A stretch of 64,000 nt of DNA from Ferrovibrio sp. (GTDB taxonomy: Bacteria; Pseudomonadota; Alphaproteobacteria; Ferrovibrionales; Ferrovibrionaceae), in NCBI RefSeq assembly GCF_029255545.1, contig NZ_JANLJJ010000091.1, positions 58,965 through 122,964 of the forward strand. The letters are read 5' to 3'. Numbering within the stretch: the first letter of the stretch is position 1; each line of letters opens with the position of its first letter. The position numbers were made by a program, and so were the translations under genes. Shown one piece after another: positions 1-9,157 of the stretch. The notes beneath the pieces were generated by a model. The model had not been told where the DNA came from, ran no database searches, and saw nothing but the letters and a program-made list of their open reading frames with translations.

Positions 1-815
1 GGCCAGACTTCCGGCTCCACGCCACCGGCCGCCGCGACTGCCTGCTGCAGGTCAGTCATGGTGTCGAAGCGTGCCGCGTCGAACCGCGCTTCCGGCAGCA
101 GGGCCTGCAGTACGCCGCTCTGCTCCATGAGTCTAAGCGCAGCGGCGGCATTCGGTAGCGCCAGGATCTTCAGCAACTCGTCGCGGACTCGTTCGCCCGA
201 CAGGCGGCCGAGCCGATCTTTTGCCGCTGCGCAGGCAGCCAGAGAAGCCGAATCCGGCTCACCTTTGGCGAAACGGGCATGAAAGCGGAAAAACCGCAGC
301 ACCCGCAGGTAATCCTCGGCCACGCGGCGTCCGGGGTCACCGATGAACCGCACGATTCCGGCGGCCAGATCGGCTCGCCCGCCGGTGAAATCATGCAACC
401 GCCCGTCGACATCGGCGTACAGTGCATTGATGGTGAAATCGCGCCTTTGGGCATCCTCGGCCCAGTCGGTGCCGAAGAGCACTTCGGCATGACGGCCATC
501 GGTAGCAATGTCGCGGCGCAACGTGGTGACCTGGAAAGTCCCCGGTGGTGCCACGGCGGTCACCGTGCCATGGGCCATACCGGTCGGTACGGCTTTCAGC
601 TTGGCCTTCTGCAATCGTTTGATGACCACATCCGGTGTTTCCGGCGTGGCCAGATCGATATCATCCGGTCTAAGACCAAGGATCGCATCCCGTACACAGC
701 CCCCGACGAATCGTACTGTCGCGCCACCGGCGCCCAGTGCGGCCATTACCCGCCGGGTAGGCTCCGCCACCATCCATTCGGTGGGAGGGATGTGATCAGG
801 CAGACTATCGGTCAT
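1..815 (-). CDS. cca: CCA tRNA nucleotidyltransferase, N-terminal part (cut by left edge)
   Basis: Adds or repairs the 3' CCA of tRNAs using CTP and ATP in the cytoplasm. About 271 residues are visible, with the C-terminus beyond the window. The class II nucleotidyltransferase head shows the GG..RD signature near residues 38-43 (FVGGCVRD) and a metal-binding DxD near 52-54 (LRPDDIDLA). The RRDFTINAL motif typical of poly(A)/CCA polymerases follows, then a neck region rich in Arg. The ATG overlaps the stop of the upstream DUF6111 gene as ATGA, so the two are translationally coupled at the end of a four-gene operon. Poly(A) polymerase is the alternative, but this neighbourhood is typical of alphaproteobacterial CCA enzymes. 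Confidence 0.93.
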   Translation of the reverse strand, partial: MTDSLPDHIPPTEWMVAEPTRRVMAALGAGGATVRFVGGCVRDAILGLRPDDIDLATPETPDVVIKRLQKAKLKAVPTGMAHGTVTAVAPPGTFQVTTLRRDIATDGRHAEVLFGTDWAEDAQRRDFTINALYADVDGRLHDFTGGRADLAAGIVRFIGDPGRRVAEDYLRVLRFFRFHARFAKGEPDSASLAACAAAKDRLGRLSGERVRDELLKILALPNAAAALRLMEQSGVLQALLPEARFDAARFDTMTDLQQAVAAAGGVEPEVW

Positions 816-1066
816 TGGTCGATGCGACCCGGCACGATACGGCCTTCCTCAATCCGTGCGGGTACATAATCGCCCAGGGTTTCCTCAAAAAACGCGCCCC
901 AGACGACAAAGCTGACAATCACCAGAAGCAGGCCGATGGCGGCCAGCCAGAACCACGGCGTGGCTTCCGGGCCATCCCTGCCGCTGCGTTTCACATGCCA
1001 GATATAGAGACCATACAGCAGGAAGGGCAGCAGCAGCGGCAGCAGGTGGACGATAAGGCGGCTCAT
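812..1066 (-). CDS. DUF6111 family small membrane protein
   Basis: 84-residue protein with two hydrophobic segments, at about residues 3-24 and 39-60, separated by a short basic loop. The C-terminus is soluble and acidic and carries PARIEEGRIVPGRID. This pattern is what I know as DUF6111, a family of unknown function that in alphaproteobacteria sits between a NUDIX gene and cca. Both ends overlap neighbours by four bases (ATGA), so it is very likely cotranscribed and translationally coupled with them. No catalytic motif is visible; an inner-membrane location is inferred from the helices only. Confidence 0.82.
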   Translation of the reverse strand: MSRLIVHLLPLLLPFLLYGLYIWHVKRSGRDGPEATPWFWLAAIGLLLVIVSFVVWGAFFEETLGDYVPARIEEGRIVPGRIDQ

Positions 1067-1743
1067 GCCAGATCTCCCGCGACGGCGCCATGCAGCATCT
1101 CATGCAGGTTGCGCAGCATGCCGGCGGTGGCACCCCAGATGTAATAGTCGTTGTACGGCATGGCCCACCATTGCCGCTCCACGCCATTGAACACGCCCTT
1201 GTGGCGCTGGTGGTTGCGGCGGTCCATCAGGAAGCTCAGCGGCACCTCGAACACCTCGGCCACCTCATGCTGGGCCAGTTGCAGGCTGAAGCCGGGCTGC
1301 ACCTGGCCGACCACGGGCACCACCACGAATCCGGTGCCGGTAACATAGGGGTCGAGCGCGCCGAGGACGGTGATATGGCTGCGGTCGAGGCCGATCTCCT
1401 CTTCCGTTTCACGCAGGGCGGTAGCAATCACATCGGGATCTTCGTGATCGACCCGGCCGCCGGGAAAGCTGATTTGTCCGGCATGGTTGCTTAAATGCGC
1501 CGTACGTTTGGTCAGGATCACCCTTTCGCTGTCGTCATACGACACCACCGGCACCAGCACGGCCGCCGGCATCAGCGGTCCGGAGCGCAGCGGCGTGAAA
1601 CCGGGATTAAGCTGAAAGTCACCCTTGGCGGCAGCCTGGTATTCCCGCGGCAGGTCGGCAAAGGTCGGCACCGGCTGCAGACGCTGGCGCAACTCCTCCA
1701 GCATCAGCGTAGCCTGGGTGATCAACTTGGGTTCGGCATTCAT
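1063..1743 (-). CDS. NUDIX hydrolase, CoA pyrophosphatase (NudL/YeaB type)
   Basis: 226 residues. The NUDIX box spans about residues 95-119, with GG...RETEEEIGL supplying the metal-binding glutamates. Just before it lies the LTKR...HAGQISFPGG stretch characteristic of the NudL/UPF0035 group, which splits CoA and acyl-CoA derivatives into phosphopantetheine and 3',5'-ADP. The chosen ATG at 1743 overlaps the DUF1285 stop as ATGA. An ATG eight codons upstream would give a longer overlap and has no clear ribosome site. Its 3' end overlaps DUF6111. The CoA substrate is inferred from the family motif. Confidence 0.92.
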   Translation of the reverse strand: MNAEPKLITQATLMLEELRQRLQPVPTFADLPREYQAAAKGDFQLNPGFTPLRSGPLMPAAVLVPVVSYDDSERVILTKRTAHLSNHAGQISFPGGRVDHEDPDVIATALRETEEEIGLDRSHITVLGALDPYVTGTGFVVVPVVGQVQPGFSLQLAQHEVAEVFEVPLSFLMDRRNHQRHKGVFNGVERQWWAMPYNDYYIWGATAGMLRNLHEMLHGAVAGDLA

Positions 1744-2333
1744 GCCGCATCCCCCAATGAAAACCACCGCCCCGCACTGCGGGCGGCCACAACCCGCCGT
1801 CCGTCCAGTTCCGTTTCTTCGGCCATGTCTGCTAACTCATAATACACCGCCCGGCCAATCAGCGCCTCCAGCCGGTCACGGACCAGGATGTAGGGCGACG
1901 GCTCGCCGGTGGCAGGGTTGACCGCCACGCGCAGGGGATGTTCGGCATCCAGCGGCACGATATCGTCCACATTGGTGCGGAAGGCGATCAGCCGCCCTTC
2001 CCCCTCGCCCGCCACCGTCAGTTCAACTGCCATGAACGGCGCATCGTCGACCCTGATGCGGCATTTCTCCGCCGGGGTCACCAGCACGTAGGTATCATCG
2101 GGTTCACGGCGCAGAATACTGGCAAACAGCTTCACCATGGCCGGCCGGGAAATGGGTGTGCCCATGTAATACCAGGCCCCGTTGCGTGCGATCCGCATGT
2201 CAATTTCGCCGCAAAATGGCGGATTCCACAAATGGACCGGGGGTTTCTTGCGCAGATTCGCCTCGCCGCCGAACCGGGCGATCACATCTTGGAGACTGGG
2301 GGCTTTGGTCGTGGGTATGGTCATCTGAGACAT
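1740..2333 (-). CDS. DUF1285 domain-containing protein
   Basis: 197 residues, soluble, no signal peptide. The conserved DUF1285 features are visible: a PPVHLWNPPFCGEIDMRIA-like segment near the start, then WYYMGTPISRPAMVKLFASIL and a YVLVTPAEKCRI strand. The family is common in proteobacteria and has no established function. It is first gene of the leftward operon into NUDIX, DUF6111 and cca, and diverges from moxR across 38 bases. A TATAGT box on this strand (revcomp of 2355-2360) would give a leader of roughly 15 bases. A second in-frame ATG three codons in is possible. Confidence 0.88.
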   Translation of the reverse strand: MSQMTIPTTKAPSLQDVIARFGGEANLRKKPPVHLWNPPFCGEIDMRIARNGAWYYMGTPISRPAMVKLFASILRREPDDTYVLVTPAEKCRIRVDDAPFMAVELTVAGEGEGRLIAFRTNVDDIVPLDAEHPLRVAVNPATGEPSPYILVRDRLEALIGRAVYYELADMAEETELDGRRVVAARSAGRWFSLGDAA

Positions 2334-2354
2334 ATGGGCTTTCGTTTCGCTTCT

Positions 2355-2364
2355 ACTATATACT
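2355..2364. promoter_or_regulatory. Overlapping divergent -10 boxes (DUF1285 / moxR)
   Basis: The ten bases actatatact read TATACT on the plus strand (2359-2364) and TATAGT on the minus strand (2360-2355). On the plus side only seven bases (2365-2371) separate the box from the moxR ATG, and no Shine-Dalgarno is present, so the moxR mRNA may be leaderless. Neither strand shows a convincing -35 at 16-18 bases. Confidence 0.45.
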
Positions 2365-2371
2365 CATTTCC

Positions 2372-3370
2372 ATGCACAATTTGAGCGATACCGCCGAACA
2401 TATCCTCCCCGAGATCGAGCGGATCGGTGGCCGCCTCGCCACCGCTCGCGATGCGATCGGCCGGGTGATCTTTGGCCAGGACGAGGTGGTCGAGGAAACG
2501 CTCATCACCCTGTTGGCGGGTGGCCATGCCCTGCTGGTTGGCGTGCCGGGTTTGGCCAAGACCAAGTTGGTGGAAACCCTGGCCCGGGTTCTGGGGCTGG
2601 ATGCCCGCCGGGTCCAGTTCACCCCCGACCTGATGCCGGCCGATATCATCGGCTCGGAAGTGTTGGAGGAAAGCGAAACCGGCCGCCGTGCCTTCCGCTT
2701 CCTGCCTGGCCCGGTCTTCTGCCAGTTGCTGATGGCCGACGAAATCAACCGCGCCAGCCCGCGCACCCAGTCCGCCCTGCTGCAGGCCATGCAAGAGCGC
2801 CAGGTTTCGGTGGCCGGCCAGCGCCACGAACTGCCATCGCCATTCCATGTACTGGCGACGCAGAACCCGCTGGAGCAGGAAGGCACCTATCCGCTGCCCG
2901 AAGCCCAGCTTGACCGCTTCCTGCTGCAGATCGACGTGCGCTACCCCGACCGCGAGGCCGAACGGCGCATGCTGTTCGCCACTACCGGCGCCGCCGAGGA
3001 AGCCATCCCCACCGTGCTGAACGCGCCCGACCTGATCGCGGCGCAGCGGCTGGTGCGGCGTATTCCAGTCGGCGAGAGCGTGGTGGAAGCCATTCTCAAT
3101 CTGGTCCGCGCCGGACGGCCGCAGGACAGCGATATTGCCGGACTGGAAGACCTTGTTGCCTGGGGTCCCGGTCCGCGCGCCAGCCAGGCCCTGATGCTGG
3201 CCGTGCGCGCCCGCGCCCTGCTGCAGGGCCGCCTGGCGCCTTCCATAGAGGATGTGCTGGCGCTGGCCGGCCCTATCCTGCGCCACCGCATGGCATTGAC
3301 CTTCGCTGCCCGCGCCGAAGGCGTCACCGTCACCGACGTCATCGCCAAGCTGACCGAACCGTTGCGATGA
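2372..3370 (+). CDS. MoxR-family AAA+ ATPase
   Basis: 332 residues from the ATG at 2372; the open frame runs further upstream but only into the divergent gene. Walker A is GVPGLAKT (57-64), Walker B is LLMADE (119-124) followed by INRASPRTQSALLQAM, and the sensor/arginine-finger segment LATQNPLEQEGTYPLPEAQLDRF follows. These are the hallmarks of MoxR ATPases, chaperone-like enzymes that assemble or activate metallo- or membrane complexes together with von Willebrand A partners. Its stop overlaps the DUF58 start (ATGA). The next three genes (DUF58, BatA/DUF4159, VWA-like) form the classic MoxR-Bat layout. The client complex is not identifiable here. Confidence 0.96.
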   Translation: MHNLSDTAEHILPEIERIGGRLATARDAIGRVIFGQDEVVEETLITLLAGGHALLVGVPGLAKTKLVETLARVLGLDARRVQFTPDLMPADIIGSEVLEESETGRRAFRFLPGPVFCQLLMADEINRASPRTQSALLQAMQERQVSVAGQRHELPSPFHVLATQNPLEQEGTYPLPEAQLDRFLLQIDVRYPDREAERRMLFATTGAAEEAIPTVLNAPDLIAAQRLVRRIPVGESVVEAILNLVRAGRPQDSDIAGLEDLVAWGPGPRASQALMLAVRARALLQGRLAPSIEDVLALAGPILRHRMALTFAARAEGVTVTDVIAKLTEPLR

Positions 3371-4293
3371 ACAAAACGGCAGCGGCCGGGGCAGCAAAAG
3401 CGAATGCCCGGCGCCAGCGCGCCGAACACTTCGCCGCATTCCTGCCGCCGCTGCTGGTCGCCGCCGAACGGGTCGCCGCCACCATCGAACAGGGTGTACA
3501 TGGCCGCCGCCGCGTCGGCCCTGGCGATGCCTTCTGGCAGTTCCGTCGCTACAGCCCCGGCGACGCCATCACCCGCATCGACTGGCGCCAGACCGCCAAG
3601 CGCAGCCACGCCTTCATCCGCGAGAATGAGTGGGAAGCCGCTGAAAGCGTCTGGCTGTGGCGCGATCCTTCGCCCTCGATGCGCTGGAAATCCAGTCTCG
3701 GCACAGAACAGAAAGACGAGCGCGGCGACCTGCTGCTGCTGGCTCTGGCCAGCCTGCTGCTGCGTGGCGGCGAGCGCATCGCTCTGCTCGGCCATCCACA
3801 GCGTCCCTCGTCCGGACGGCTGGTGCTGGAGCGGATCGCCGAACGTCTGATTCGCTCACGGTTCGAAACCGCCGAAACCAGCCTGCCGCCGGTGCAACCC
3901 CTGCCGCGGTATGCCCATGTGGTGCTGATCGGCGATTTCCTCTATCCGGTGCCCGAGATCGCCGCCCGCCTGCGCGCCATCGCCGATATGGGCGTGCGCG
4001 GCACTTTGCTGCGCCTGGTCGATCCGGCCGAAGAGGATTTCCCCTATAACGGGCGCACGCGTTTCCTAGGGCTGGAGGGAGAGAGCCCGATGCTGGCCCC
4101 GCGCGCCGAGTCGCTAGCCGAGGAATGGCGCAGCAGTTTCGCCGCGCACCAGCATGAATTGGCCGAGGTATGCCGCCGACTCGGCTGGCGGCATCTGAAG
4201 CATCGCACCGACAAGCCCCCACAGACTGCCCTGCTGGCGCTGTATCAGGCCCTGCAGGGCGAACGCGCCCTTGGACCCGCGGGAGGCCGCTGA
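3367..4293 (+). CDS. DUF58 domain-containing protein
   Basis: 308 residues. The DUF58 core is visible near residues 35-85: HGRRRVGPGDAFWQFRRYSPGD, then RIDWRQTAKRSHAFIRE and WLWRDPSPSM. The last resembles the first MIDAS strand of a VWA fold, but with DPSPS instead of the canonical DxSxS. No strong transmembrane helix is seen, unlike many DUF58 proteins, so it is probably cytoplasmic or peripheral. The ATG overlaps the moxR stop, implying coupled expression; DUF58 proteins are common partners of MoxR ATPases. Molecular role is unproven. Confidence 0.93.
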   Translation: MNKTAAAGAAKANARRQRAEHFAAFLPPLLVAAERVAATIEQGVHGRRRVGPGDAFWQFRRYSPGDAITRIDWRQTAKRSHAFIRENEWEAAESVWLWRDPSPSMRWKSSLGTEQKDERGDLLLLALASLLLRGGERIALLGHPQRPSSGRLVLERIAERLIRSRFETAETSLPPVQPLPRYAHVVLIGDFLYPVPEIAARLRAIADMGVRGTLLRLVDPAEEDFPYNGRTRFLGLEGESPMLAPRAESLAEEWRSSFAAHQHELAEVCRRLGWRHLKHRTDKPPQTALLALYQALQGERALGPAGGR

Positions 4294-4295
4294 GC

Positions 4296-7058
4296 ATGCT
4301 GACGCTGGGCAGCCTCGCCTTTGCCACACCGCTGGCGCTGATTGCACTGCTCAGCCTGCCGATTCTGTGGTGGCTGCTGCGCATAACGCCGCCGACGCCC
4401 AAGCAGGTCACCTTCCCGCCGCTGCGTCTGCTGCTTCTGCTGAGGCCGAAGGAGGAAACCCCAGCCCATACCCCGCTCTGGCTGCTGCTGCTGCGGCTGC
4501 TGATTGCGGCGCTGGTTATCATCGCCCTCGCCGAGCCGGTGCTGAACCCGCAGACCAGCCAGAGCAACAACGCCGCTCTGGTGCTGGTGATCGACGATGG
4601 CTGGACAGCGACACCGCGCTGGCGCGAGCGGCTCAACCGTGCCGACGCCGTGCTGGAAAGCGCCCAGCGAGATGGTCGCCCGGCCCTGCTGATCACCACT
4701 GCAGCGCCGGCCAGCGGCGAGGCAGTCCAGCCCGGGCCATTGATGCCAGCCGGAGATCTGCGCCCCGTCGTAGCCGCCCTGCAGCCCAAAGCCTGGTCCA
4801 GCGACCGCGCCGCCGTCGTGCAGGCCCTGATCCAGGCCCGCCTGCCCGAAAGTGCGGAAACCATCTGGCTGAGCGATGGCCTGCAGGACGACGCATCCGG
4901 CGAGGCCGCCTACACCCTGGCGGAATGGCTGCTGCGGCTCGGGCCGCTCAGCGTCATCACGGCCGGGCGGGATGATCTCTCCCTGGCCCTGCTGCCGCCG
5001 TCCGTCAGCGCCCAGAGCGACATCATCACCCTGCGTCGCCCTGCCGGCGCCAATGATACCCGCAGCCTGACCCTGCGCGCCGCGACCGACCAGGGCCGTA
5101 TCCTGGCACGCGAGACGATGTCTTTTGCCGCTGGCGCCGAAACGGCAACGCTGAAACTCGACCTGCCGAGCGAATTGCGCAACCAGCTGTCACGGCTCGA
5201 GATCGAGGAACAGCCGGCCGCCGGTACCGTTCAGCTTCTGGATGACCGCTGGCGCCGCCGGCCGGTCGGGCTGGTTTCGGGTGGCGCGGTGGAAACGCGG
5301 CAGCCCCTGCTGGGTGACCTGTTCTATCTTGAGCGTGCGCTGAATCCCTATGCCGAGTTGCGTAACGCACCGGTGGCCGAACTGCTGCAGCGTGAAATCG
5401 CCGTAATCATTATGGCCGATGTGGCGCAGTTGGTCGGCGGCGAAGGCCACCAGTTGGAAGACTGGGTCGAACGCGGCGGCGTATTGCTGCGCTTCGCCGG
5501 TCCGCGCATGGCGGAGACGACCGACAATCTGCTGCCTGTGAGGCTGCGCCAGGGCGCCCGCCAGCTCGGTGGCGCGTTGTCGTGGTCGCAGCCGCAGCGC
5601 CTGGGTCCTACGCCAGAAACCAGCCCGTTCTACGGTCTGGGGGGCGCCAGTGAGGTGAGTGTCAGCCGCCAGGTGCTGGCCGAACCAGAACCGCAACTCG
5701 GCGACAAGACCTGGCTGCGCCTGGAAGACGGCACGCCACTGGTCACCGCCACCCAGCGCGGCAAGGGCTGGGTGATCCTGGTGCATACTTCGGCCAATAC
5801 GCTGTGGTCGGATCTTGCGCTGAGCGGCTTCTATGTCGAGATGCTGCGCAAGGTGATCGATCTGTCGCATGGCGTCGGCGGTAACGGCGAAGCGGCCGAC
5901 TTGCCCCTGCCGCCACTGACCGTGCTGGATGGCTTTGGCCGCGCGGTCGAACCCGGGCCGGCCGTACAGCCGCTGCCGGCCCGCGCGCTGGCTACCACGC
6001 AACCCGGCCCGCGTCATCCGCCGGGCTGGTATGGCCGGCTCGATAGCCGTCAGGCGTTGAATGCCGTGACCGCCGATACCGTTTTGCGTGCCGTTGACCG
6101 CTGGCCCGCCGACGTCGTGCTGTTGAATCTCGACCAGACCAGCCGCGAAACCCGCCTGCTGCCCTGGCTGCTCACGGCCGCTCTGCTGTTGTTCCTGGCC
6201 GACTGGCTGATTGGCCTGGCCCTGCGTGGCCTGCTGCCGCGCCTGCGCCGACCGGCGACCGCCGCCGCCCTGCTGCTGGCATTGCTGTTCGCCGCCAGCG
6301 TCGGAGCCCAGCCACGCCGCAATACGCTGTCGGCCGGAGATGAATTCGCGCTGAAAGCCTCGCTTGACCTGCGGCTGGCCTATGTCGTCACCGGCCAGGC
6401 CGATATCGACCAGATGAGCCGCGCCGGCCTCTATGGCCTGACCGAGGTGATGTATCGCCGCACCTCGATCGAGGCGGCCGAACCGCTCGGCGTCAATCTC
6501 GAAGCCGACGACATCTCGCTGCTGCCTTTCCTCTACTGGCCGATCAGTCCGGCCCAGCCACAGCTTTCCGATGCCGCACTGCGTCGGCTCGATCAGTTCA
6601 TGAAGACCGGCGGCATGATCCTGTTCGATACCCGCGATCAGGCGATGGGCCTGAGCGGCACGGCGGCCAGTCCGAACACTGACAAGCTGCGCCAACTGCT
6701 GGCCAAGCTCGACATTCCGCCGCTGATGCCGGTGCCGGATGATCATGTGCTGACCAAGGCGTTTTACCTGATGCAGGATTTCCCGGGCCGTTACAGCGGC
6801 GGCACTTTATGGGTGGAGCGCAACCCCGGCGGGGACAAGGATGGCGTTACCTCCATCGTGATCGGCAGCCACGACTATGCCGCCGCCTGGGCGATGGATG
6901 CCAATGGCCGGCCGCTCGCCGTCACCGTGCCAAACAATCCGCGCCAGCGCGAATTCGCCTACCGCTTTGGCATCAACCTGATGATGTACACGCTCACCGG
7001 CAACTATAAGGCCGACCAGGTTCATGTCCCGGCCCTGCTCGAACGGCTGGGCAACTGA
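4296..7058 (+). CDS. BatA-type N-terminus / DUF4159 large membrane protein
   Basis: 920 residues. The start at 4296 lies two bases after the DUF58 stop and is followed at once by the BatA-like membrane anchor (residues about 6-28, PILWWLL, then a PP.P..VTFPPLRLL linker and a second helix at 60-82). A VWA-like region follows, beginning ALVLVIDDGW. Two helices near residues 628-680 precede a C-terminal DUF4159 domain (LRLAYVVTGQADIDQMSRAG, LLPFLYWPI, GGMILFDTRDQ), which has a class I amidotransferase-like fold in the family. The catalytic Cys of real amidotransferases is not evident, so it is probably a non-enzymatic sensor or scaffold in the envelope. Confidence 0.92.
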   Translation: MLTLGSLAFATPLALIALLSLPILWWLLRITPPTPKQVTFPPLRLLLLLRPKEETPAHTPLWLLLLRLLIAALVIIALAEPVLNPQTSQSNNAALVLVIDDGWTATPRWRERLNRADAVLESAQRDGRPALLITTAAPASGEAVQPGPLMPAGDLRPVVAALQPKAWSSDRAAVVQALIQARLPESAETIWLSDGLQDDASGEAAYTLAEWLLRLGPLSVITAGRDDLSLALLPPSVSAQSDIITLRRPAGANDTRSLTLRAATDQGRILARETMSFAAGAETATLKLDLPSELRNQLSRLEIEEQPAAGTVQLLDDRWRRRPVGLVSGGAVETRQPLLGDLFYLERALNPYAELRNAPVAELLQREIAVIIMADVAQLVGGEGHQLEDWVERGGVLLRFAGPRMAETTDNLLPVRLRQGARQLGGALSWSQPQRLGPTPETSPFYGLGGASEVSVSRQVLAEPEPQLGDKTWLRLEDGTPLVTATQRGKGWVILVHTSANTLWSDLALSGFYVEMLRKVIDLSHGVGGNGEAADLPLPPLTVLDGFGRAVEPGPAVQPLPARALATTQPGPRHPPGWYGRLDSRQALNAVTADTVLRAVDRWPADVVLLNLDQTSRETRLLPWLLTAALLLFLADWLIGLALRGLLPRLRRPATAAALLLALLFAASVGAQPRRNTLSAGDEFALKASLDLRLAYVVTGQADIDQMSRAGLYGLTEVMYRRTSIEAAEPLGVNLEADDISLLPFLYWPISPAQPQLSDAALRRLDQFMKTGGMILFDTRDQAMGLSGTAASPNTDKLRQLLAKLDIPPLMPVPDDHVLTKAFYLMQDFPGRYSGGTLWVERNPGGDKDGVTSIVIGSHDYAAAWAMDANGRPLAVTVPNNPRQREFAYRFGINLMMYTLTGNYKADQVHVPALLERLGN

Positions 7059-9157
7059 TGACCAGTGCCTTCACCTTCGATTTCGCCCCATTGGTGCCCT
7101 GGCCGCTGCTGCTGGCCTGTGCGGCGCTGGCGGTCCTGCTGACCGGCTTCGGTCTGTGGCGCGGCGCCCGCGGCACCCTGCTGCGTTGCCTGGTGGCCCT
7201 GCTGGTGGTCGGTGCGCTGGCCAATCCGGTGGCGCGCCGCGAAGAGCGCGCCACCCTGCCTGACATCGCCGTGGTGGTGGTGGACGAAAGCCTGAGCCAG
7301 GGCATCGGCGACCGCCGCCAACAGGCTGAACAGGCCGAAGTGGCTTTGCGCGAGAAGCTCGGCGCCATCGAGAATCTGGAAGTGCGCTATGTGCGCGGCG
7401 GCAAGCCGGCTGCTGAAAATGCCGAACGCGACGAAGGCACGCGACTGTTCTCCGCCCTTACTCTGGCGCTCAGCGATCTGCCGCGCCACCGCCTGGCCGG
7501 CAGCATCCTGGTCACCGATGGCCAGGTGCATGACCTGCCCGAGATCGCCGCCGCGCAGGATGCGACCGGCGCGCCGGTGCACGTGCTGCTGACTGGCCGA
7601 CCGGATGAACGCGACCGCCGGCTGGTAGTGAAGAACGCCCCCACCTTCGGCATGGTGAACCAGGACCTGAACGTCACCCTGCGCGTGGACGATACCGGCG
7701 CGGCGTCCGGCGAAATGGCCGAGCTGCGTTTCCGCCAGCAGGAAGCCGGTGAACGGACTCTTTCAGTGCCGGTCGGGCGCGACATCACGGTGCCGTTCAA
7801 ACTGCCGCGTGCCGGCCGCAGCCTGCTGGAATTCGAGGTTCTGCCAGTCCCGGGCGAATTGACGCCGCTGAACAACCGGGTGGCCCTGTCGGTCAATGGC
7901 GTACGCGACCGCCTGCGCGTTTTGCTGGTGACCGGCGAGGCGCATGCCGGCGAACGCGTCTGGCGCAACCTGCTGAAGGCCGACCCCAATGTCGACCTGG
8001 TGCATTTCACGATTCTCAGGCCGCCCGACAAGCAGGACGGCACGCCGATCCGCGAGCTGTCGCTGATCGCCTTCCCGATCCGTGAGCTGTTCGAGCTCAA
8101 ACTGAGCGAGTTCGACCTGATCATATTCGACCGCTATCGCCGGCGTGGCATCCTGCCGACCTCGTATTTCGAAAACATCGCCAATTATGTGGCGCGCGGC
8201 GGCGCTTTCCTCGAGGTCTCGGGTCCGGCCTATGCCACGCCGCTGAGTCTGTACCGCACGCCGCTGGCCGACATCTTTCCCGGCCGCCCGACCGGCACCG
8301 TGCGCACCGAACCGTTCCAGGCACGCCTGAGCGATCTGGGGCGCCGCCATCCAGTTACGGCCGGCCTGCCCGGTTCGGTGGGCGAAAACGGCAATCCGAC
8401 CTGGAGCCGCTGGTTCCGTGCCGTCAATGTCGACGTCATGCGCGGCAACAGCGTGATGGAGACGCCAAACCGCGAGGCGCTGCTGGTGCTGGACCGCATC
8501 GAGAAGGGCCGCGTGGCGCAGTTCTATTCCGACCATGTCTGGCTGTGGTCGCGCGGCTTCGAAGGCGGCGGGCCACAGGGCGAACTGCTGCGCCGGCTGG
8601 CACACTGGCTGATGAAGGAACCCGACCTGGAGGAAGAGGCCCTGCGTGCCGAGGCACGCGGCAACCGCATCGAGGTGGAGCGCCGCAGCCTGAAGGAAAG
8701 CCGCGAACCGGTGACGGTGACGCGCCCCGATGGCAGCGAAACCAGCCTGACGCTGGAAGAACGCGGCGGCGGCCTCGCCAGCAACATGCTGAGCATCGAC
8801 CAGCCCGGCATCTATCGCGTGCGTGACGGTGACAAGGAAACCGTTGCCACCGTGGGAGCGATCAATCCACGCGAATTCGCCGATCCGCGCGCCACGCCGG
8901 CCGTGCTCAAACCCCTGGTCGACGCCAGCAACGGCACCGTGCGCTGGCTGCGCGACGGCCTGTCCGATATCCGCATGATCGATAAACCGACCCGCACCGC
9001 CGCACGCGAGGCCGGCGGCCGCAACTGGATCGGGCTGTATCGCCAGAATGATTATGTGGTGACCGGGCTGAGCATCACGCCGCTGGTACTGCCGCTGGCT
9101 GTGCTCGCCGCCATTCTGGCAGCGCTGATGCTGATGTGGCGGCGCGAAAGCCGCTAG
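7058..9157 (+). CDS. VWA/amidotransferase-like membrane protein, last gene of MoxR cluster
   Basis: 699 residues. Two N-terminal helices (about 8-27 and 32-50) precede a VWA-like segment (IAVVVVDESLSQGIGD, later GSILVTDGQVHD). A central region around residues 280-480 has amidotransferase-like fold signatures (RVLLVTGEAHAGERVWRNLL, FDLIIFDRYRRRGILP, YVARGGAFLEVSGP). A single C-terminal helix (VLPLAVLAAILAALMLMW) ends in positive charges. The ATG overlaps the DUF4159 stop. It probably acts in the envelope with the MoxR ATPase. Its stop shares the tetramer CTAG with the convergent gene downstream. Function unknown. Confidence 0.9.
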   Translation: MTSAFTFDFAPLVPWPLLLACAALAVLLTGFGLWRGARGTLLRCLVALLVVGALANPVARREERATLPDIAVVVVDESLSQGIGDRRQQAEQAEVALREKLGAIENLEVRYVRGGKPAAENAERDEGTRLFSALTLALSDLPRHRLAGSILVTDGQVHDLPEIAAAQDATGAPVHVLLTGRPDERDRRLVVKNAPTFGMVNQDLNVTLRVDDTGAASGEMAELRFRQQEAGERTLSVPVGRDITVPFKLPRAGRSLLEFEVLPVPGELTPLNNRVALSVNGVRDRLRVLLVTGEAHAGERVWRNLLKADPNVDLVHFTILRPPDKQDGTPIRELSLIAFPIRELFELKLSEFDLIIFDRYRRRGILPTSYFENIANYVARGGAFLEVSGPAYATPLSLYRTPLADIFPGRPTGTVRTEPFQARLSDLGRRHPVTAGLPGSVGENGNPTWSRWFRAVNVDVMRGNSVMETPNREALLVLDRIEKGRVAQFYSDHVWLWSRGFEGGGPQGELLRRLAHWLMKEPDLEEEALRAEARGNRIEVERRSLKESREPVTVTRPDGSETSLTLEERGGGLASNMLSIDQPGIYRVRDGDKETVATVGAINPREFADPRATPAVLKPLVDASNGTVRWLRDGLSDIRMIDKPTRTAAREAGGRNWIGLYRQNDYVVTGLSITPLVLPLAVLAAILAALMLMWRRESR

